Positions 44,696 to 55,481 of a stretch of DNA of 64,000 bases are shown here, piece after piece (the stretch's first letter is position 1; every line of letters starts with the position of its first letter). Both the position numbers and the translations under genes were made by a program. The notes under the pieces are model-generated. The model did not search any database and had not been told where the DNA came from. It worked only from the letters and a program-made list of their open reading frames with translations. Origin of the DNA: Klebsormidium nitens (taxonomy: Eukaryota; Streptophyta; Klebsormidiophyceae; Klebsormidiales; Klebsormidiaceae); assembly GCA_000708835.1 (NCBI GenBank), contig DF237334.1, positions 20,289 to 84,288 on the forward strand, given 5' to 3'.

Positions 44696-46520
44696 TTACA
44701 CTGACAGTGTCAGTGTACAGTCAAGTAAGTACCTAGCTTGCTTGCAGCAGCGAGTGCTTTAGGGCGATGCCCTCTCCGGCCAGCAGATTCTGCATGCATT
44801 CAACTGTAGGATAGCTCTCAGCGAGAATGGTTGTAGGAACGTTTCCCGGTTTAGCAAGCCATTACCGTAATCTCCGACACGTGTGCGAGATCCAATGGAT
44901 CCTGCGGAGTCGCAGGGCAAATCAGAATCTCGGAAACAAGGCCACCCAATCATTGCCACCAGGGCGTCACGGTTGACCGGTACCTAATTGAGACGGTTCG
45001 GCCGTTGCAACTTTCGATTGTAATAATAGATTATAGTAGCCTGTAGGTATCCCAAATTGCCTCGGATATTGTTCAGCCGGGCGCGCTGGGCTGATACGCG
45101 CCGCCCATGGCAGCTCTTCGTGACTGCCGGCCGGGCCACGTAGGTACGTCGCCGCCACTGGTTGAGGTCGTGGAAACATACCACCAGGTGAAGCCGGGAC
45201 CGTCTAATGTATCTACCGGCTGACATCGAGCGCCGGCCGCGGGGTGCCTTGTTGACCCGACCGGTTGAACCCGGCCGCTGTTGGCCCCGGGCTCGGATTT
45301 CGGCATGGTTGGTCAATGGTATCATGCTGGTTGCCAGCTTATGCAATTGTTCTCCAAGCACTGCTGTGGACGCCGCCCTGGGGGTGATCTCGACCGTACG
45401 GCAAACATGGCTTGCGAGCGTGCAAGCTCCCACGTAGCAAACCGCAAGATGAGAACACATGAATCCTAACTGTCAGGTAATCCGACGGATGAGGTTGGCG
45501 AATAGCCGCCAAGGACTGCCCACCATCCGTGGATTCCGTACCATCCGCCATTATTGCACCCCCCCAAACAGCCTGACCCTCAGGAGTGAGTCGGGCCCCC
45601 GGGCCCCCACCTCCGCAAATGTGGGTACCAGGATATTACCTACACCGGTGGAATTTTGGGTATCCCACCTACAGTATTCGACTGACCGGTTGTATGCCAA
45701 CATGCATGAGGAATCAAGATAAACCTGGGTTAAAACCTGAACTAACCTGGGGTATCATTCACAGCTTTAATGGTAGTTATACGATGTGTTATGATACTGT
45801 AACCCTCCGCCGTACCATCGAGCCGTCCATTACCCCGTCTCTCGTATCATCGAGGGCGTACAGAAGGTAGTTGTGACTTCGTGGTTTGTGCTCCATCTGT
45901 ACTGTGCGGCGTGCGGGTCTAGGTATCAAAGCTGACCGTCCTCTAAGATTTTGAATGTATCTCCATGAGCTGGCTGCTGTTGCCGTCGGCGTCGGTGTTC
46001 ACCCGTGACCGGCGCCGACTGGAAATGATCGTGATTCGTTCTGAAAAGTGACCCAGCCGGGGCCAGCAACTGCCCAAGCTCACCTCTTGCAATTGGCGTG
46101 CTGCGCTAGTGACCCAGATATCGCATGATGCCATTCATGGCCATGGCTTTTCCCTCAGGCATGCTCTTCAAGTCCTTTAGTCACCGAACTTATGGTGTAC
46201 AGCATTTAGCATCACTAGCCGCCAGAAGAGTTGTGCTTTTGAGTTTCAGTTGGCACTTAGAGAACATCTAGCGTTGCTGGATACACCCGCGAAGCACTTA
46301 CGAGCGTGGACCTCAGGAGATCCCAAGAGGGAATAAGCTGGGAGGAGCTGGTACATGTTGAAAATGCTGAAAGGAACTATGACATGTTGACTGAATGCCG
46401 TCTTGAACTGCTGGGCGTTCTGCTAAACTGATTGAGGGTTTTAAGAGAGGTTCTGAACATGGCTGATTGAAGGAGCGCCCAAACGCCTCGGCCCTCGAAG
46501 GAAATCGCAGGGTTGTCACA
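44696..46520. other. Intergenic upstream of the ethylene receptor
   Basis: No supported gene. A near-palindrome ACACTGACAGTGTCAGTGT abuts the transposon at 44698. Weak inverted segments near 45035 (CTGTAGGTATCCCAAATT) and 45655 (AATTTTGGGTATCCCACC) may be the ends of another decayed element. The promoter of the receptor gene should lie just before 46521, but no specific element can be named. Confidence 0.4.
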
Positions 46521-49500
46521 ATGGCGGCGCAAGTTAGTCACAGATGGACTCTGTTCTGGGCGCTGCTGCTCGGTGCCTTAGTAAATGTGGTGCGGGCAGA
46601 GACGAACAGGAAGCTGCTGGGCGCTGCAGGGGTCGCGGCGGACACCTGTCATTGCGAGAAGGTGAGGAGTGCAATGATCATGCAGCGACCCTGGCAAATC
46701 TCTCCCAGCTTGAAGGCACAGGCTGATGGAGAGCTCTTAAGAGAAGCGACCCAAGTTTCCACAATAGCTGACCCGGGACGCGCTCAACAGAGCATTCTCG
46801 AGTTCATTCTGAGGTCCATCAGCTACGATTGAAATGTCTCGGATGTCAGGTGTGTGGCGCCATGGCAAAACGTTGAGAAGCAGCACCTGCTTCAAACCTT
46901 CCTTACGGACAGATAGTTTGAGGATGTAGGGCTTGTTTACCATCTTTACGCCGATCAGCTGGTTCGAACTCCTGACATCAGAACGTCCACCCAAGATTCT
47001 GCTGAAGCTACACTTGTAAGATCAGGTGTATTTCAAGGCGTTGTTGTTGGCGGCCAGTGATTGTCTAGCAGTCCGCTGACAAACTCTGGGGCTCAAGAGG
47101 CGTGGCCTTGACACATATATTGCCGCTGCACTGCCCATCGGATGCGCCCCTTGGTCTACCAGAGTTTCTGGTTGTTCCCTCATTGAGACGTGCTCTCCAT
47201 TTGATCAATGGGCAAAGCCCACCTTTCGAACAGCCATTAGGGTTCTGGATTCATGAATCTGTCCGTCATGAGGTCACTAGCAGGCGGTTACTGGCAGAGA
47301 GGCTTGTCACATGGCATTAGCTTACATGACTTTGTTATTGGAAGGCAAGGGTTCGACGCTTGTGCAAGCGTAGAACTCAAGAGTTTGGTGGTCTCGATGT
47401 AGGAAACAAGTTTTTAGGAGGAATGGGGTTCTTGTCGCTTGCTTCTCAAGGCAAGCAGGGTGCCTCTGTGCAGAGTCTTTCTTGGCCGCCCTTGCAATGT
47501 TGCTTCTGGCCGTATGTGTCGCACCTCTGGATGTAGACACTGGGGTGTCATCTGCGTTCCAATGCCCTCCACATATTCAGAGAGCCGTTTGGATGCAAAA
47601 GGCTAGTGGATTCATCATCTTGCTGGTGAAGGGTAAAGTTGCATTCACCTGGGACTTCCTGGCGTTTCTTTGTTTTGAGCGATGTGCAGGCTTGTCTGCT
47701 CGGTGTTCGACGCTTTTTTACAAAGTCAGTTCATTGTTGATTTGGAAGAACACCGTCTCTTTGAACTTGCTTTTCTGGGAAGTGAAGTCATTTGAGATTG
47801 AGAGCCGCAAGACTGTGGGAAGGACCGGAGTTTGTTTCTCTGAAGGGAAGCTTGCTGCCAGGATGGGGCAGCATTCCCTTTTTGATTCCCCTTCGTGTTG
47901 TGCGTTTTGGTAGTTTATGCGGAGGTGGTGGTGCATTGTTTCAGAGGATTTCAATTTCAGAGGCCCAGTGTTTGGTTCAAAAAGGTGCCCTTGAATGCAG
48001 CGCCACTGTTTTCGGCCCAGTTGTTTACCCTGGGCTCCAGCAATTTAGGTCAGCTCGAGGTGACGCTTACTCCTATTCAGTGCGTCCACTGCCGGTATTT
48101 AAATTGCCCCGTGTCTGAGAGAAGTGGCTTTGTCAGGCTGCTCTCCGGCACAGGCTCTGCATACGTTTTAGATTAATCTTGGTGAAGACGACAAGGGGTT
48201 GGTACATCAACAGGCTCGCCCTGTATGCTCTCTTTTGTGCTGAGCAACGCTTTCCTGCTAGGCAAGGCTTCCTGCACATACCAGCCTTAAATCATCTAAC
48301 TTTTGCACAGTCTAGCTGGGTAATCCGAAGATCCTAACGGATTCGACCCATGATACAAAACTGAGGGGAGAAAGAACTGCCCTGCCTCTGCAGCGCCCAA
48401 TGTCATCTGCTCGTGTTGGTTCCATAGCTACATTGCTTTCTGGCGCCCTTACTCTCCGACCCCTGGTCTGTGCAATCCCAAACCCCCTTATAAGCATACC
48501 CGGGGTTTGAAAATGTTCCAAGTCTCCGTTCCTTACGACCTTTTGCCTCTGTCCAAGCCCTATCCTTATGCCCCTCGCTTCTCAAAGCTTATCCCCTCAA
48601 ACGAATCCCCTCTCCACATTACGCAGGTGTACTGGGCCATCGACGACAGCTTTGCCAGGTGGCAGCTCGTGAGCGACTTCTTCATCGCCGTGGCCTACTT
48701 CTCGATCCCGGTGGAGCTCATCTACTTCGTGCACAAGAGCCAGGTGTTCCCGTTCAAGTGGATCCTCTGGCAGTTCGGCGCGTTCATCATCCTGTGCGGC
48801 CTCACTCATCGTGAGTCGTTACTTTAGGTGCTTTAGGGTCTTGCATTATGTGGACCGGGGCTCTTGAGGGCTGGGAATTCAAAGGGACCTTTGAGGGAGT
48901 CCTCCATCAGCCTCGGCATATTTGCCGAGCTAGAGCCCCAGGGCAAACCTATGGGGGACGTTTTGCAAAAGTTCGCGGTTGTACGAGCTTTTGGGGCGTG
49001 GTCTTTCAGCACACAAGGAGGTTCGGGGCAGCACCTGGCGAGTCCAGTACTTCCCATCCCAGCACCTTAGCGCTTGACGCTTTGGAGTTGAAAGAAGCGC
49101 CTTCTTCATCCACTGCGGCCCCCTTCACCATGTCAGGGCAGTAGTCTTAGAGTAGCTTAGGCCTCGTTTTGTGGGTCCTACGTGTCAGTGTCTCAGTCTT
49201 ATTTTCATAAGCGGAGGCTAAATCAATCGATTAGAGGAGCGGACATGCTGAAGGCCTAGTTTTTGAGCAACGCAAGCCCCTTCCTGCAACAATCAGGCAC
49301 TGACGCCGAACGAGCAACGCCGATGCGACGGGGAAGCGGGCCGTGCAACATACCAAACCCGAATCTTCTTCGACTGCAGTCATTGCAATGTTCTGCTACG
49401 GTCCCCACAGCTACACCATCATGCTGGTTCAGACGACCGCGAAGGCGCTCACCGCTTTCGTGTCGTGCGCCACGGGCGTGACGCTCATATACGTCATCCC

Positions 49501-52500
49501 GGAGCTGCTGTCACTGAAAGTGCGCGAGCTGTTTCTGCGGACGAAGGCCGCCGAGTTGGACCGCGAGATGGGCATCATTCGGACGCAGGAGGAGGCGAAC
49601 CGGAGCGTGCGCATGCTGACGCACGAGATCAGGTGGGGGGGTGACACGTGGCTGCAATTGTGTCGATTGTGCAGGGAGGGACAGACGTAGTTTGCCCGAA
49701 TTGGAGGAGGTCTTATTGATGGATCTCTGCCAGAGGCCGAAAAAGAGCGCGGTCATGGTTTGCAAGGTTGTCAGAGGAAATGTATTCGTTCATAGCAAGG
49801 TGCGAAAGGGCTTTAGATAGGATTCTCGACGAATTTGGAGTGGGGCATTCGGGGTTGCAAATTCGAACACTGTAACGGACGGCTGTATCTAGGCACTTCA
49901 ATTCTAGACATTCGAAGGTTCTGCAGAGGACAGCTTCTCAGTACTCGTTAGCTTAAGGTACCATCTTTCGCCCGTCGTGTGCAAAGTATTTTCTCGCCCC
50001 TACACGATTCAACTTTCTCCATTATCGATGGGCGTCTCGCCCCTACACGATTCAACTTTCTCCATTATCGTTGGGCCTGCTCGGCCTACACGGCATTCTC
50101 AAAGGAACTGCGGGAACGTCCTTGTAGACGATTGCTTGAGAAGAGGGGAACGACCCCAGATTCAATGTAAACGAAGGTGATCATAAGATCTTCACCGAAC
50201 TTTCGGCTCTTTTCTCCCAGGTCGACCCTGGACCGGCACACCATTCTGCGCACCACTCTAGTTGAGCTGGCGCGCACGCTGGGCCTGGAGAACTGCACCA
50301 TCTGGATGCCCAGCTGCAACGGCCGCATGCTGGAGCTCACGCACGAGCTCGAGCGCCGCCTCGTGAACGTGCCCACTCTAGTTTCCGTCACCGACCCCAC
50401 GGTCCTGCAGGTGGTCAACACGCGGAGCGCGATCACGGTGCCGGCGAGCAGCGCGATCGGGGTGGCGAGCAGCAGGAAGGGCGTGCAGGGACAGGTGAGG
50501 GGCTGGAGACACTGCGGGAGTGGAGTGGCGGTCAGCGAAGCTTGAAACGGGCACACAAGTGGATGGATGGGGTCTGATCCAATAGGCGAGCTTCAGTTGG
50601 ATCCGTTCTGGGTAGCGAAGATGTAGCATATGGGGCACCGAGTCTTGATTGAAGTGGGTTGCCAAGCCGAAGCTCCAACTTTCACGTTCTGGGTAATAAT
50701 TGGACCAGCGGTCGATGGCTGGTGATTGCGTACTTCGATTTTGATTAAATCGAAGTAGTCCTGGTGGCCCAAGGACTACTTTGGGCCACCGCTACGTGTT
50801 TGCCCATGCAGCAGAGCAAAATACGGTGCAAGATGCGCGCGCTCAATGTGAACATATAATCCCGTCGGGCAACAATTTCTGCTACAGCGGGGTCGGCTGC
50901 GTCCCACTCACGCCGCCATCAGCCATCGCTTTCTCTATCCATCAACGTTGACTTCCTGACGGAGGCCCCTCCTCTTGTCTCGCCGTCCGTCCTGGCCATC
51001 GTTGACAACTGTCAAGCTCATTCTTCTAACCGTTCCACTTTCCGCAGGACCTTGCCCCTGTTGCCGCCGTGCGCCTCCCCCTCCTCGAACTCGCCCACTT
51101 CAACGGCGAGGGACACTTCGCAGCCCAAGAAGAATCCTTCGCGCTCATGGTGCTGGTCCTCCCGAGCACGAGCGCCCGCGTGTGGCGACCACACGAACTA
51201 GAGATGGTGGAGTGTGTCGCCGACCAGGTGGCCGTCGCGCTGAGCCACGCGGCCGTGCTCGAGGAGAGCCAGCGAGCGCGGCAGAAGCTGGTGGAGCAGA
51301 ACGCGGCGCTAGATGCGGCGCGGCGGGAGGCGGAGTCGGCGATCCGGGCGCGGAACGACTTTCTGGCGGTGGGTGTTTAGTTCGAGTTTGCATTGCTGGC
51401 TTCCAGCCACGGCTGAGATCTACAAATCAGAATCTGATTGAATCCATTTGCGGACACGGTCGTTGATAAAATGGCGTCCTGACTGTTTGTAGGAGGTGCA
51501 AAGGAGAGCTGCCCTTGCACATCGGACAGTGGGGGTATCAAAGTGTTGTTGCCTCGCTCGGTCGCCCTCCCTCCGTTTGTAGATTTTGAGCCGGATGATT
51601 GGCGAGCGTGTTTGTTACTCCGTCTAGATCCTGTTGGGCTGTATGACCGGGAGTCTGGATTGTTTGTCAGCCCAGCGCTTTTCCCTGGGACTTATCTCTA
51701 TCATGGCCGTCTTCAGCACAGATACCATTCTTCAGGATTGGCGAGTTCCGACACTTTGCAACCCATTTTTCCTCCCAGGTGATGAACCACGAGATGCGCA
51801 CGCCGATGCACGCGGTGATCGCGCTCTCGTCGCTGCTGAACGAGACGGAGCTGAGCGAGGAGCAGCGCAGCATGGTGGACACCGTCGTCAAGAGCGGCAC
51901 CGTCCTCTCCACGCTCATCAACGATGTCCTCGACTTCTCGCGCCTCGAGGACGGCAGGTGCGCGCGCGCTCTCCAGCGGCTCTTTCTGTTGGGCTGTTTT
52001 CTTGCTCTTGGTGAAGGATAAGTCGCCTCGAAGACCGGCACTTGCGCCGCCTTTCTGGCGGCCCCTTGTTTGTTGAGCTCTTTACTGCTCTTTGTTCGGT
52101 TGTCCCGCCTCGAGGGCGGCAGGTGCGCGCTCGCTTTTTGGTTGGGCTGATTCCTTCCTGGCGCCAGAGCTAGCAGTCTCGAGGCCCGCAACTGCGCGAT
52201 TGCGCTGCTTTTGGGCTGGCTCCTAACCAAAAAGTTTAGCACGCACGGCCTTTGCGGAACCAGAATTGAAGGAGTCCTGGCGCGCAACCCGTCGACACAT
52301 AGAGTAAGTCGCAAATAATCCCCAACTTTACTCGCTTTGCAGTCTGGCCCTCGACCCTCGGCCGTTTGAGCTGCACACCGTGTTGCGAGAGGCGGAAAAC
52401 TTAGCGGGCCCGATGGCGCGAGCGAAGAACCTCAACCTGAGCGTGCACATAGACAAGGACGTGCCGGCATGCGTGGTGGGTGATGACAAGCGGCTGCTGC

Positions 52501-55481
52501 AGACGCTGCTCAACCTAGTTGGGAACGGGGTGAGTGAAACGGATTGGATTTGAGAGTGTTCAAACCATCTGATCACAGCTATAGGAACATTGGGTCAATG
52601 ATAAGCGGCCGCTCCAGACGCTGCTCGACCTAGTTGGGAACGGGGTGAGTACGACGGGTTCTCCTACGAGTGCTTTGACCATCCGAACAGACAGAAAGGA
52701 CTGTTGGGACAATGAATGATAAGGGGGTGCTGCAGATGTCTCTCATCCTGGTTGGAAACGGGGCGCGTACGGCGCGTTCACCTAGGTCTCCAAGAAGGCC
52801 GGTGAGGATATCAAGAGTTGGGTCAACTTCAAAGAAATCTTCCGATGATGTGTGGTTGACCTTTTCCTCGTTTCACTTGGTCCCCTTTCCACAGCTTTTG
52901 ATGAGAACGTACCGTGAAGTGGCCTCCGCTGAAGCCCGTCCTTTGGTCGATTTGACCAGGCGGCCCTGACTAGTTCCTCAACCGCTCGCTGGGTCTACGG
53001 AGAAGGGCTCCGTGCGCTCGAACGTCTCGGTGGAACACCCTGGGCGGAACCCGCCCCAGTAAGAACTTGGCGAATCTGCCCTAAGTTGCCCTCAACTGTA
53101 TCCAACCGCAGGTCAAAACCACTGAAAAGGGCTAAGTGCGCTCAGATGCCTCGGTAGAACGTCCTGGGCAAGAAGCCGACCCACATTGTCAATCTGACGA
53201 TACGTTCCTCAACTGCAGGTTAAGTTCACGGAGAAGGGTTCGGTGCGTTTAAGTATCTCGGTGGAACGACCCGGGCGGAAACGGGATTTAATGGTCAATC
53301 TGACAAATTTAACCGAAGTCGCCCTCAAAACCCGTTCCTTAACTGCAGGTCAAATTTACGGAAAAGGGTTCGGTGCGTCTAAGCGTCTCGGTAGAGCGCC
53401 CCGGGCGAAAACCGGACCCGGGGGAGCCCGCATGGCAACCACGGCACGAGGGGGGCAGCATTTACGTACGCATAAGCGTGCAGGATACGGGGCTGGGGAT
53501 CCGGCCATCGGATATCCCCAAGCTCTTCAAAAAGTTCGTGCAAGCGGATAGTACCACGACGCGCAACTACGGGGGCACGGGGCTGGGGCTCGCGATTTGT
53601 CAGAAGTTTGTCGAGGTACGTGCTTCGTTGACGACAGGTCTTGTTTGAGTTGTTGGCACTTGTCAAGTCGGCGCGAGGTTCTCAGCTGTCCGTGATGCTC
53701 GCTAGGGGGGTCTGTCGGGCTTCTCTTGGTCATACTAAGCCTTGGGCTTTGTCTTTCCTTACTGCGACAGTGTCAACTCCTTACATGTCCTGAATTAGAT
53801 GCAAGTCTGTTCTTGGTTTCCCTCGTTTCGGCAAATTTCTTTTTCTGTACGCCTCATGTTGCTTCTGAAACCCTCTTTGCTTTGAAGAAGCCACATTTTC
53901 GGCCGGATAAACGCCTCCCGTCATACATCGCTTCCACATGTTGCAAGGGCATGTGTCACGGCTCCATATCCTATCACCTGCATCTATTCGACCCAGCGAT
54001 CCTGTCGTTTTCCCAGTTGATGCAAGGCCAGATATGGATACGGAGCGACGGCATCGGAAAGGGCGCCACGACGACCATGGTTGTGCGCCTCGGGTTGCAG
54101 CCGCTAAGTCCGCTGGTGGCCAACACTAGTGGGGAGCGCGCGAGCACGACCGCACACGAGGCGGCCGCGCTGGTCGGGTTGCGGGTGAGCGCTCTCAAAA
54201 TATCCGAGGCCGCGGGACGGACGCTCCGGAAAAGTTTCGCGACAGACAAGCAAGTCAAAACCGCGCAGAATTTCGAACCCACGTCGGGGTTCGTGGATTA
54301 GTCATCTTCTGTACTCCTGGCAAAGCGTAGTTTATCTTCGAGGCAACGATCTTCACATGTGACACTGACCCTTGCTGCGAGGTCGTGGTAGTAGACGAGA
54401 TAATGTCAATTGGCATTGTGACAAAGCGACTGCCAAAAATGCCTCACAAGTCTATAAGCAAAGACTACTTCATGCCCTGGCAGTCCGCCCCAAGTCACAA
54501 ACGCGCTCCTGTCGCTGCAGGAATTGGTAACGGACGACAAGTCCAAGCACCGCAGCATTTCGAAGCCGCTGCTGCACAACCCTTGTCCCGACTTGTTCTA
54601 AGAGCAGACTCTTCATTATCCGGCCACTGTCCCTGTCAGAATCACGAATCAGACCCGCGACTTCTTCGCAGATACTGGTGACGGACGACAACTCGGTGAA
54701 CCGCATCGTGACGCGGCGGCTGCTGGACAAGCTAGGGTGCAAGACGACGCTGGCGGAATCCGGCGAGCGGTGCCTCACGGAACTGGCCAAGCCGGGGGCG
54801 GACTTCCAGATCCTGTTCCTAGACCTGTGCATGCCAATCATGGACGGCTACACGGTGGGCGCACTCCCCTCGCTCCAAATGACATCTGATGTTTCCTTCT
54901 AACCTGAATGTTCGGAGCCTACTTTCTTGAGGCACTTCGTCTCTGTTCTCCGCATGCAATCCACATTGCCTTTTTTCAGTGTGCGGGTTTCCGGAACGTT
55001 TGTCGTTCTTCCGGAACGGGTGAGCCGAATCTTTGCGAGCTTTAAACGGTGACTATCCGCTCTTTTGGCGATATCTGATCGCGTCCAACTAAGCGAACGC
55101 TTGACTTTCATCAACCGATTGAATTCAAAATAGTCCTCAAACTTCGCAGGAATGGGTGCGGCCTGGCAGTCGCAAAGCCTTATCAAAGGCAACCTGTGTT
55201 TCCTATATCCGTTAATTGGCTGTCTCTACGCTCATGCATCTCCGTAGGTCAATGAGCGGATACGCGAGCGCTACCCGCCCGGCAAGCGGCCGCTCATCAT
55301 AGCGCTGACGGCCAACACGGACAAGAAGACGCGCGACCAATGCCTGCACCAGGGGATGGACGGAATCGTCCTCAAGCCCATCACGCTCAATGAGTTGCGT
55401 GACGTCATGTGCGCTCTGTTTGCGAACTCCGCGGGTTTCACGCGGTTACCGGCCGAAGGGTACGGGTTCAAGAACATTTAG
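46521..55481 (+). CDS. ETR: Ethylene receptor, hybrid histidine kinase with receiver, 796 aa
   Basis: Eleven phase-consistent exons: 46521-46661, 48627-48810, 49380-49632, 50221-50494, 51048-51368, 51779-51957, 52343-52529, 53349-53615, 54017-54184, 54672-54854 and 55248-55481 (2391 nt). Residues 1-26 are a hydrophobic leader. Cys43 and Cys45 (CHC) match the dimer-forming cysteines. Three membrane helices hold [19 protein letters not shown] and IILCGLTH, so the copper ligands equivalent to ETR1 Cys65/His69 are Cys104/His108. The linker [31 protein letters not shown] and [16 protein letters not shown] lead into a GAF domain (about 193-360). The kinase has phospho-acceptor His395 ([13 protein letters not shown]), N-box [12 protein letters not shown]1 DTGLGI and G2 GTGLGLAI. 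The receiver (659-796) has Asp663/664, Asp709 (LDLCMP) and Lys762. In plants these ER receptors bind ethylene through Cu(I) and act with CTR1. Confidence 0.95.
49993..50078 (+). repeat. 43-bp tandem duplication in ethylene receptor intron 3
   Basis: CTCGCCCCTACACGATTC with AACTTTCTCCATTATCG occurs at 49993 and again at 50036, nearly identical, so the duplication is recent. Confidence 0.9.
50728..50793. repeat. Paired hairpins in ethylene receptor intron 4
   Basis: TACTTCGATTT pairs with AAATCGAAGTA at 50731-50757. GGTGGCCCAA pairs with TTGGGCCACC at 50763-50790, and the loop GGACTAC repeats the complement of the preceding GTAGTCC. The two hairpins share a stem, as in a small foldback element. 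Confidence 0.55.
51958..52342 (+). repeat. Tandem copies of the exon-6 donor edge (ethylene receptor intron 6)
   Basis: The real edge CGCCTCGAGGACGGCAG|GTGCGCG starts at 51941. Copies start near 52024 (CGCCTCGAAGACCGGCACTT), 52106 (CGCCTCGAGGGCGGCAGGTG, donor intact) and 52174 (TCTCGAGGCCCGCAACTG). Spacing is 83, 82 and about 70 bp. The following intronic part (TTGGGCTG with TTCCTTCCTGG-type text) is also repeated. Confidence 0.85.
52530..52800 (+). repeat. Tandem copies of the exon-7 donor edge (ethylene receptor intron 7, 5' side)
   Basis: The real segment from 52482 (GATGACAAGCGGCTGCTG ... CTAGTTGGGAACGGG|GTGAGT) is repeated at about 52600 and 52718, a period of 118 bp each time. Copy 2 keeps the donor GGGAACGGGGTGAGTACG. 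Copy 3 has GGAAACGGGGCGCGT, where the GT is lost. The intronic filler (ACCATC, GGACATTGGG-type) is repeated too. Confidence 0.9.
52976..53348 (+). repeat. Tandem copies of the exon-8 acceptor edge (ethylene receptor intron 7, 3' side)
   Basis: Four units centre on GGAGAAGGGTTCGGTGCG at about 52999, 53123, 53230 and 53360. The last is the real exon 8 (acceptor at 53348). Unit 3 keeps an intact AACTGCAG|GTTAAGTTCACGG acceptor and an open frame reading [21 protein letters not shown], against [21 protein letters not shown] in the real exon. Units 1 and 2 are more decayed. Confidence 0.92.
54235..54600 (+). repeat. Decayed tandem copies of the exon-10 acceptor edge (ethylene receptor intron 9)
   Basis: The start of exon 10 (CTGGTGACGGACGACAACTC, real at about 54675) has degenerate copies near 54516 (TTGGTAACGGACGACAAGTC), 54383 (GTGGTAGTAGACGAGATAAT) and 54238 (GCGACAGACAAGCAAGTC). 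Spacing is about 143-150 bp. Confidence 0.7.

Noticed and set aside
45035-45683. Possible inverted-repeat element
   Set aside because: End similarity is short and imperfect and no target duplication was found.
47482-47913. 143-codon ORF in ethylene receptor intron 1
   Set aside because: Begins with TTG, has no homology-like features and lies in a phase-consistent intron.
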